Assembly: GCA_038230275.1 (NCBI GenBank)
Contig: JBBRNO010000179.1
Coordinates: 1 to 12,008, forward strand
DNA from: JANXXV01 sp038230275
GTDB lineage: Bacteria > Acidobacteriota > Terriglobia > Bryobacterales > Bryobacteraceae
Reading direction: 5' to 3'
Length of the DNA stretch: 12,008 nucleotides
The translations under genes were made by a program, and so were the position numbers. Of this stretch, positions 1 through 5,849 are shown piece after piece. Within the stretch, counting starts at the first letter, position 1, and each line of letters opens with the position of its first letter. The notes below the pieces were generated by a model, which searched no databases, was not told the origin of the DNA, and saw only the letters and a list, made by a program, of their open reading frames with translations.

Positions 1-518
1 ACCAGAACTTCTCCGCACTCTACAGGCACGTTATACGCAGTCACACAACCGCGGCCCATGGAATCTACCGGCTTAACTCCGGTAGCAAAAACGGGAAAGC
101 CGAGCTCTTCAATTTTGTGAACATCGCGCACCAGACCATCGACCACCGCACCGCGCGCTCCCCGCGCCTTCGATGCCGTCGAGAGCAATTCACCCCAAGG
201 CGCATTTCGCAGTGATTTCTGGGTCCCTACGACGGCAACCTCCCCCGGCAGCAAACTATCCACCGCTTCAATCTCAATGCGGTAGGGCTCAGCGGGAACA
301 TGATACAGGTCCGAACAGGAGATCGTGCGGGCCCAGCCAGCCACTTTGCAGGATGAATAGAGCGGACGAAGGTATTCCCGCATCGCCTGATTCCGCACGC
401 CCAATTGATCGAGAGAATCGGACACAACGGCGGTATAGAGATGGCTCTCCGCGAATTCACAGAGGGCTAAATCGTGCTGCGCACTACGCAACCCGGTAAC
501 GTTCGATGACTTCATCAT
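1..518 (-). CDS. RraA-family protein (HMG/CHA aldolase-like), 3' end cut by window edge
   Basis: I translated the reverse strand by hand: 172 codons are open from ATG 518 to the window edge, so the C-terminus is missing (the family usually has about 200-240 residues). Family hallmarks are visible: NAPWGELL at about 105-112 and GAVVDGLVRD at about 123-132. Arg131 and Asp132 match the catalytic Arg-Asp pair of class II HMG/CHA pyruvate aldolases. A GFPVFATG stretch and a GRGCV turn follow at about 140-158. Related proteins are often labelled 'demethylmenaquinone methyltransferase' or RNase E inhibitor, but next to an enolase-type dehydratase a pyruvate-releasing aldolase is the more natural role (inference). 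The start is set by AGGAG at 528-532, 9 nt before ATG 518. ATG 515 is an alternative, with GAGGT at 521-525. The start lies 35 nt inside the upstream gene, so translation is probably coupled. Family call is confident; substrate is unknown. Confidence 0.85.
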   Translation of the reverse strand, partial: MMKSSNVTGLRSAQHDLALCEFAESHLYTAVVSDSLDQLGVRNQAMREYLRPLYSSCKVAGWARTISCSDLYHVPAEPYRIEIEAVDSLLPGEVAVVGTQKSLRNAPWGELLSTASKARGARGAVVDGLVRDVHKIEELGFPVFATGVKPVDSMGRGCVTAYNVPVECGEVL

Positions 519-1638
519 TCACCTCAACTCCTAAACCCGGTCCCTCTGGAACTCGCAGATAGCCGTCTTCCATGCGCAAAGGTTCTTTCACCAGCATCCG
601 GCTAAGCGGGCCTTGCGATGTATTGAATTCCACAAATTCCGCACGCCGCTGAAAGGCAGTGAGATGTAGCGAAGCGGCAGTCAGCAGGTCGCTGGACCAG
701 GAATGCGGAATCACCAGACGGTTTGCGCGTTCCGCCATATGGACCACCTTTCGCGCCACCGTGAATCCACCACAACGCGTCAAATCCGGCTGCAAAACGT
801 CCACGCCGCCGCGCTCAATCAGCGTTTGAAAGCCCCAGTCCGTGGCTTCCTGCTCGCCGCAGGCAATGCGAACATCGGTGGCGCCCGCAACTTGCCTGTA
901 GCCGTCGTAGTCTTCGGGATGCAGCAACTCCTCCACGAAGAAGGGTTCAAACTGTTCAATGGACCGGACCACTTGTATCGCTTCCTTGGCCGTGCGCTCC
1001 ACAAACCAACCGGTATCCACCAGCAGGTCATTCGTGCTGCCCAGCGCTTCGCGTGCAGCCTCCACCAGCTTCACATCCAACCGCCGGTCCTTCCCAAACA
1101 CACCCCAGCCGAATTTCACCGCGGTGAAGCCTTGGTCCAGATAGCCGCGCACCGCTTCGCGCATCGACTCCGGCGTGGGCCGAAAAAGCGTACTGCCATA
1201 AGCGCGAACTTTATCGCGCCACTTGCCACCAAGCAACACGTGGACCGGCTGGTTATAGGCCTTACCGCAAATATCCCAAAGCGCGATATCAATCGCCGAG
1301 ATGGCCTGAATCGCAGCTCCCCGGCGTCCGAAGTAAATGGTGCCGCGATACATTCGATACCACAGCCGTTCCACTTCCAGCGGACTCTGTCCTATCAGCA
1401 GCGAACGGAGTCCATCCATGAACTCCATCCCTTCGTCCTGGCTCCACTTCGGCGTCTCCACGCACGCCTTCGCCACCGGTGCGGCCGTTTCCATGTCGGA
1501 GTAACCGCAAATACCCGCATCGGTGGAAACTTTCACAATCCCCATGTAAGTGGGGCCGAGGGGTTCTTCGGCTCCGTCCGGATTATTGTAAAGCCCTTCC
1601 GATTTCAGGACGAACAACTCTACGTTCGTAATTTTCAA
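484..1638 (-). CDS. Mandelate racemase/muconate lactonizing enzyme family (enolase superfamily) acid-sugar dehydratase or racemase
   Basis: A full-length protein of 384-385 residues with the two-domain enolase-superfamily layout: an N-terminal capping domain (about 1-125) and a TIM barrel. Using numbering from TTG 1641, the metal ligands appear as Asp209 (LLVDTG), Glu237 (FFVEELL) and Glu263 (CGEQE). The His/Asp general acid-base dyad of the MR subgroup appears as His313 (VIPHSW) and Asp286 (LQPDLTRCGG). On the opposite face the MR KxK motif reads Lys176-Phe-Gly178, so the second lysine is missing. The enzyme would abstract the proton alpha to a carboxylate and most likely dehydrate a sugar acid to a 2-keto-3-deoxy acid; the substrate cannot be read from sequence. 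The start is one of two adjacent TTG codons (1641, 1638). GAGGTG at 1644-1649 sits 5 nt before TTG 1638, which I prefer. The stop lies inside the RraA-like gene, forming a two-gene operon under the divergent IclR regulator. Confidence 0.9.
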   Translation of the reverse strand: MKITNVELFVLKSEGLYNNPDGAEEPLGPTYMGIVKVSTDAGICGYSDMETAAPVAKACVETPKWSQDEGMEFMDGLRSLLIGQSPLEVERLWYRMYRGTIYFGRRGAAIQAISAIDIALWDICGKAYNQPVHVLLGGKWRDKVRAYGSTLFRPTPESMREAVRGYLDQGFTAVKFGWGVFGKDRRLDVKLVEAAREALGSTNDLLVDTGWFVERTAKEAIQVVRSIEQFEPFFVEELLHPEDYDGYRQVAGATDVRIACGEQEATDWGFQTLIERGGVDVLQPDLTRCGGFTVARKVVHMAERANRLVIPHSWSSDLLTAASLHLTAFQRRAEFVEFNTSQGPLSRMLVKEPLRMEDGYLRVPEGPGLGVEVNDEVIERYRVA

Positions 1639-1796
1639 CAAAGCACCTCGCTACGCAGTACGATTTCTGAGATCACAACCGCGCCGCCCATCGCGTCCAG
1701 CCATCTGTTCGGGAATCGGGTCCCGCCCGTGAAATCCATCTCCCGCGCCCGGCGCAGATCCGTTCCCGCCGGAACCACCTTTATCGCGCTCGCCCC
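1635..1796 (-). other. Open 53-codon frame ending in a TTGA overlap with the enolase start; small leader ORF or gene remnant
   Basis: The frame follows an in-frame TGA at 1797-1799 and ends in TGA at 1635-1637, which shares TTGA with the TTG start at 1638. Its composition looks protein-like, with stretches such as KVVPAGTDLRRAREMDF and WLDAMGGAVVISEIVL, but I recognise no family. No well-placed start with a ribosome-binding site is visible. GTG 1776-1778 and ATG 1737-1739 are the only reasonable candidates, and the ATG sits directly against a GGGAG. It could be the tail of a decayed upstream gene or a short coupled leader ORF. The 4-nt stop/start overlap is what makes it worth recording. Confidence 0.25.
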
Positions 1797-2095
1797 TCAC
1801 ACTCCATTCACGATCTCCGCGAATCATCGGTGAAGCAGATAGCGAGTTTTGCCAGCATCCATCGGGGTAAAATACGATTTGAGGAGGATGCTCTTCAGCA
1901 CGGTCGAAATCGAAGTCCTCGGTATTTGGGATGGCCGGGAGCATATGGGTTCAACAGGTCCCAGAGTAAAGGCGGGTGGTAACTAGCGTCAAGAGATTGT
2001 CCTCGTTTTCGTACAACCATCTGGACGCCAGTTCTCTAACGCGATCTCCAGCTGTTGGTCTTTCGGGGAATATTTGGCAAACTACAACTACATCT
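1639..2095. promoter_or_regulatory. Divergent control region between the enolase operon and the IclR regulator
   Basis: About 450 bp separates the two divergent genes. This is more than promoters need, and it also contains the short leftward frame at 1635-1796. IclR-family regulators commonly bind between themselves and a divergent target operon, so the operator is expected here, but I could not pick out a convincing palindrome. TTTGGCAAA near 2073-2081 is a short imperfect inverted repeat just upstream of the regulator start and is only weak evidence. No tRNA or riboswitch-like structure was noticed. Confidence 0.4.
1965..1992 (-). promoter_or_regulatory. Candidate sigma70-type promoter for the enolase/RraA operon
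   Basis: On the reverse strand TTGACG (1987-1992, 5 of 6 to the -35 consensus) is followed after 16 nt by TTTACT (1965-1970, 4 of 6 to the -10 consensus). It reads toward the enolase gene and would give a leader of roughly 300 nt. This was matched by eye only; similar matches can occur by chance. Confidence 0.25.
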
Positions 2096-2887
2096 ATGTC
2101 TGGAATTCCGAACGCAACCGCGGTTGAGCGAGCGCTCTCCATACTCGAATTTCTTGACAGTTCGCGCCGCGGACTCAATATTTCCGAAATGAGCCGCAAG
2201 CTGGGCATTCCGAAAAGTTCCGCACACGTCATCGTCATGACGCTGGAACGTCTGGGATACGTCGAACGGAAACCGGATTCACTGAACTACCATTTGGGGC
2301 TGAAGGCATACGGGTTGGGCCGAGGAATGATGAAGAATCTTTCCATCGCCGACATCGCATTGCCGAATCTGCGGGTGCTGGTGGATCAAATTCATCTTCC
2401 CGCCCACCTGGCGGTCCCCGACGGCGATCAGGGCGTCTATATCCAGAAAGTGGATGCGCCAAGCTTGATAAAGATAGATACTTACGTCGGACGCCGCATG
2501 GACCTGCACTGCACCGGCGTGGGGAAAGTGATTTTGGCTTACGGATCGGAGGAAGTAGTGGAACACATCCTGGCCAAGCAAGCTTATATCCGGCACACGC
2601 GCAATACGATCACCTCCTCGCGATTGCTGCGCCGCGAGTTAGAGCGCGTGCGGGAGGCCGGCTACGCCGTCGATGACGAGGAAGAGGAACTAGCTGTCCG
2701 CTGCATCGCGGTTCCCGTCTTCCATCCCAGTGGAAGATTCGCCGCCGGGTTGTCGGTTACTGGCACTACCGCTCAGATTCCACTGGATGCGATTGAGGGT
2801 CTTGCGTTACGGCTGAAGCGAACTGCCGCTGAAATCCTGCCCGCGGTCCCGCCAGAGCGCCAGTCCGATGTAGCGCCGAAAGAGTAA
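2096..2887 (+). CDS. IclR-family transcriptional regulator
   Basis: A 263-residue protein, the usual IclR length. An N-terminal winged helix-turn-helix spans about residues 6-65 (AVERALSILEFL, then SEMSRKLGIPKSSAHVIVMTL). A C-terminal effector-binding domain follows, with VGRRMDLHCTGVGKVILA and, later, GYAVDDEEEELAVRCIAVPV and GRFAAGLSVTG, which are the classic IclR segments. I chose ATG 2096 because the HTH begins right after it. The frame stays open upstream to GTG 1976, but those 40 residues are low in family character. No strong ribosome-binding site precedes ATG 2096, so the start is moderately uncertain. It is divergent from the enolase/RraA operon and most likely controls it in response to a pathway acid (inference from context). 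The effector is unknown. Confidence 0.92.
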   Translation: MSGIPNATAVERALSILEFLDSSRRGLNISEMSRKLGIPKSSAHVIVMTLERLGYVERKPDSLNYHLGLKAYGLGRGMMKNLSIADIALPNLRVLVDQIHLPAHLAVPDGDQGVYIQKVDAPSLIKIDTYVGRRMDLHCTGVGKVILAYGSEEVVEHILAKQAYIRHTRNTITSSRLLRRELERVREAGYAVDDEEEELAVRCIAVPVFHPSGRFAAGLSVTGTTAQIPLDAIEGLALRLKRTAAEILPAVPPERQSDVAPKE

Positions 2888-3024
2888 TTCCTCTTGGTTT
2901 CGTATTCCTGCAGGAAGTATCGGCCATCAATTTGGTGTCCGTTGACCGTGAGATTTAATTGCACCAGCAGGTCGGGCGTGAATTCCACATACCTCTCCCG
3001 CGCACCGTTAGTGTGCCACCAGCG
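2773..3024 (-). pseudogene. Leftward protein fragment of unknown family, N-terminus lost
   Basis: The reverse frame after two tandem TAG codons (3025-3030) is protein-like up to about 2881, with segments such as RYVEFTPDLLVQLNLTVNG and QIDGRYFLQEYETKR. The frame then runs on to a stop at 2773, inside the antisense of the IclR gene, where it no longer looks like coding sequence. GTG 2986-2988 follows GGGAGAGG closely and could act as a start, but its spacing of about 3 nt is poor. I cannot name the family. Most likely this is a gene remnant truncated at the junction near 3028. A genuine small gene overlapping the 3' end of the regulator is less likely. Confidence 0.35.
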
Positions 3025-3257
3025 CTACTAGAAACTTCTCCGCTGCGGTTTTCTCACGAAGGATCCTTCTCTGGCCGCCGGCCTGAATTGGCTCACGCAA
3101 AACCAGTCTGCGGCAGATCGGCGCTGGGTTGCGTATTCATTAAATAAGGAGCGCGACCTGAATTCGGACATCGGCCGATTCATGAGCGATGCGGCTACTG
3201 CCTATGCAGTGCTCGCACTAACCGCGGAGCAGTAGCCCCGTCCGGCGAACTGCTACA
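2888..3257. other. 370-bp stretch of gene debris between the IclR regulator and the P-type ATPase
   Basis: No intact gene is visible. The stretch contains two oppositely oriented coding-like fragments that meet near 3025-3031, described separately, and then about 20 bp before the ATPase start. I saw no rho-independent terminator after the regulator and no clear promoter or strong ribosome-binding site for the ATPase. Confidence 0.5.
3032..3235 (+). pseudogene. C-terminal fragment resembling a prenyltransferase/squalene-cyclase-type repeat protein
   Basis: The 67-codon frame follows TAG 3029-3031 and ends at TAG 3233-3235. It has no start codon until an internal ATG near its end. The translation contains AAGLNWLTQNQ, then RRWVAYSLNKERD, then IGRFMSDAATAYAVLALT. 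A repeating pattern of W..QN, W.A.S.N and DAATAYAVLAL is typical of the helical repeats of squalene-hopene-cyclase/prenyltransferase-like proteins. The final residues look like a natural C-terminus, so this seems to be the tail of a gene whose upstream part was lost by deletion or rearrangement. A frameshifted continuation around 3030-3050 cannot be excluded. Confidence 0.45.
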
Positions 3258-5849
3258 TTGGCGGATGTGAGCACCGTTCTCGAAAATCAACCGGACCACC
3301 AGTCGTCCGGTGCGCCGCCACAAGGTCTTTCCGAACCAGACGCGGCGGAACGGTTTCGCCGGTTCGGTCCGAATGAACTTCCCTCCTCCAAACCGCGCAG
3401 TGTCCTTAAAATCGCCCTTGGAGTGATGCGCGAGCCCATGCTGCTATTGCTGCTGGGATGCGCCGGCACCTATTTCTTATTGGGCGACGCCAAGGAAGCG
3501 GCGGTTCTCGGCGCACTGGTTTTCGTCGTAATCGCGATCGAGCTCTACCAGGAGCGCAAGACGGAACGGGCTCTGGACGCACTGCGGGATCTTTCAAGCC
3601 CCCGCGCACTAGTCGTTCGCCACGGCGAACAGATGCGCATCGCGGGCCGCGACGTGGTGCCAGGAGATGTTCTGATTTTGTCGGAAGGCGACAGGGTCCC
3701 CGCTGACGCCGTTCTGTTGTCCGCCACTAATCTCACGACGGATGAATCTCTGCTCACCGGGGAATCTGTTCCGGTCCGCAAGTTGGCACAAAAAGAGAAT
3801 GCGGAGATGGGCGCGCCCGGAGGGGACGATCTGCCGTGCGTGTATTCCGGCAGCCTGGTAGTGAACGGAACGGGAACCGCCGTCGCGAAGGCGACGGGCA
3901 TGCTGACCGAGTTGGGAAAGGTGGGGAAGTCATTACAAAGTGTCGGCAGTGAACCCTCCCTGCTTCAGAAAGACACCCGGAGAATTGTCACCCGGCTGGC
4001 ATTGGCTGGACTCGTCTCCTGTACGGCGTTGGTGGTGATCTATGGCTTGACTCGAGGCGAGTGGCTGAAAGGATTTCTCGCCGCGCTCACCATGGCAATG
4101 GCCATTCTGCCCGAAGAACTTCCCGTGGTGCTGACCGTGTTTCTGGCGCTCGGCGCATGGCGGATTTCCAAGGCAAACGTTCTTACGCGGAACACACCGG
4201 CAATTGAAACGCTTGGCGCCACCACCGTGCTGTGTGTGGATAAAACCGGTACCCTCACCATGAATCAGATGGCCGTGAGCAAGCTCTATGCTGGCGGCGA
4301 ATTCTTGGAGATTCCTTCCGGACCGCTTCCGGCATCGCTTCCCGAAGACTTTCACAGCCTGATTGAGTATGCCGTCCTGGCCAGCCAGCGTGAGGCGTTT
4401 GATCCCATGGATCGAGCCATACGGCAACTTGGCGATTCCGCGCTATCCGCCACGGAACATATTCATCCGGCTTGGGCTCTGCTCCGGCAATATCCGTTGT
4501 CGCCGGCATTGCTAGCCATTTCCCAGGTTTGGAATTCTACCGATGGCAAAGAATTCGTGATCGCCGCCAAGGGTGCACCCGAAGCGATTGCCGACCTCTG
4601 CCATCTACCCGCCAGTGAACTCGATCGCCTCTCCGGCGTAGTGACGGAATTGGCGGCAGATGGGCTGCGCGTATTGGGAGTGGCAAAGTCTTACTTCAAC
4701 CAGACCGAGTTGCCATCCAACCAGCACGATTTCATATTTGAGTTCGCCGGCCTGGTGGCTCTGGCAGACCCCGTCCGCGCCACCGTGCCGAAGGCGGTAG
4801 AGGAGTGCCAGCAGGCCGGGATTCGTGTGGTGATGATCACCGGCGATTATCCCGGCACCGCGAAAAGCATAGCCCGCCAGATTGGATTGAATCACGCGGA
4901 CGATGTCATCACCGGTCCGGAGCTAAGCTCTATGGATGAACCGGCGTTGCGGAAACGCATCAGCGGCGTCAGCCTCTTTGCGCGCGCTGTTCCAGATCAG
5001 AAACTGCGGCTCGTGGAAGCTCTCAAGGCGAACGGCGATATCGTCGCCATGACGGGCGACGGCGTGAACGATGCTCCTGCCCTAAAGGCATCGCACATTG
5101 GCATCGCCATGGGGGCGCGCGGCACCGATGTCGCCCGGGAAGCGGCGGACCTGGTGCTGCTGGACGACGATTTCTCCTCCATCGTGAAAGCCGTGCGCAT
5201 GGGCAGACGGATCTTCGACAATCTCAAGAAAGCCATGGCCTATATCCTCGCCGTCCATGTACCTATTGCCGGCTTGTCGTTCCTGCCGGTACTGTTCAAC
5301 TGGCCGATGATTCTTGGGCCGGTGCACATCGCGTTTCTCGAGCTGATTATCGATCCGGCATGCTCCATTGTCTTCGAGGCGGAGGTGGAAGAAGCCGGAG
5401 TGATGACCCGAAAGCCGCGGCCGGCCAATGAAAGCTTGTTCAACCGTAAGACGGTTGTGCTAAGCATGCTGCAAGGCGTCGGCATGCTGCTGTTGCTGCT
5501 TTCGATTTTTGGCGTCGCGCTCTTTCGTGGACAAGGAGAGGCGCAGGCAAGGGCGCTTACGTTCACGTCGCTGGTGATCATGAATTTGGCTTTGATTGTC
5601 ACCAACCGCTCGTGGACGCGCGATGCATTTTCCATCTTGCGAACTCCGAACGCAGCCATGTGGTGGGTGAGCGGCGGCGCTACCGCGTTCCTCGGTCTGG
5701 TATTGTATGTGCCGCCACTCAGGGAACTGTTTCACCTCACCAAGCTTCACCTGGACGACATCGCCTTGTGCGTGGGCGCGGGCGTGGTGAGCATGGCATG
5801 GTTTGAATTCCTAAAGCGCATGCAGCGGTCGAAACAGACGGCCGTCTAA
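3258..5849 (+). CDS. P2-like cation-transporting P-type ATPase, substrate uncertain
   Basis: A complete 863-residue P-type ATPase. Actuator loop TGES is at 167-170. M4 carries PEELP at 285-289. The phosphorylation site is DKTGTLT with Asp328. Lys438 lies in a KGAPE nucleotide-binding motif, ITGDYPG is at about 527-533, and the hinge is TGDGVNDAP at 599-607. The hydrophobic profile gives the usual ten membrane helices. The domain order matches PacL/SERCA-like pumps, not KdpB or P1B metal pumps, and no N-terminal metal-binding domain is seen. Compared with SERCA, M4 keeps the Glu and M6 keeps Asp699 with Glu695 in place of Asn, while M5 has His667 and Ile670 where SERCA has Asn768 and Glu771. 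Ca2+ specificity is therefore doubtful. TTG 3258 is the called start; GTG 3267 is an alternative, and neither has a good ribosome-binding site. The stop overlaps that of the convergent mgtA-like gene. Confidence 0.93.
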   Translation: MADVSTVLENQPDHQSSGAPPQGLSEPDAAERFRRFGPNELPSSKPRSVLKIALGVMREPMLLLLLGCAGTYFLLGDAKEAAVLGALVFVVIAIELYQERKTERALDALRDLSSPRALVVRHGEQMRIAGRDVVPGDVLILSEGDRVPADAVLLSATNLTTDESLLTGESVPVRKLAQKENAEMGAPGGDDLPCVYSGSLVVNGTGTAVAKATGMLTELGKVGKSLQSVGSEPSLLQKDTRRIVTRLALAGLVSCTALVVIYGLTRGEWLKGFLAALTMAMAILPEELPVVLTVFLALGAWRISKANVLTRNTPAIETLGATTVLCVDKTGTLTMNQMAVSKLYAGGEFLEIPSGPLPASLPEDFHSLIEYAVLASQREAFDPMDRAIRQLGDSALSATEHIHPAWALLRQYPLSPALLAISQVWNSTDGKEFVIAAKGAPEAIADLCHLPASELDRLSGVVTELAADGLRVLGVAKSYFNQTELPSNQHDFIFEFAGLVALADPVRATVPKAVEECQQAGIRVVMITGDYPGTAKSIARQIGLNHADDVITGPELSSMDEPALRKRISGVSLFARAVPDQKLRLVEALKANGDIVAMTGDGVNDAPALKASHIGIAMGARGTDVAREAADLVLLDDDFSSIVKAVRMGRRIFDNLKKAMAYILAVHVPIAGLSFLPVLFNWPMILGPVHIAFLELIIDPACSIVFEAEVEEAGVMTRKPRPANESLFNRKTVVLSMLQGVGMLLLLLSIFGVALFRGQGEAQARALTFTSLVIMNLALIVTNRSWTRDAFSILRTPNAAMWWVSGGATAFLGLVLYVPPLRELFHLTKLHLDDIALCVGAGVVSMAWFEFLKRMQRSKQTAV

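Noticed and set aside
703..1833. Long open frame (376 codons) on the forward strand opposite the enolase gene
   Set aside because: It lies antisense to a clear enolase-superfamily gene, is rich in Arg and His as expected from GC-rich antisense frames, and shows no family motif.
1651..1944. 97-codon leftward frame including FDFDRAEEHPPQIVFYPDG
   Set aside because: The FYPDG stretch recalls GspH-type pseudopilins, but nothing else in the frame supports this and the rest is Gly/Arg-rich non-coding-like sequence.
1885..1984. Forward ATG preceded directly by GAGGAGG with a 32-codon frame
   Set aside because: The Shine-Dalgarno-like sequence touches the ATG with no spacing and the short product has no recognisable feature.
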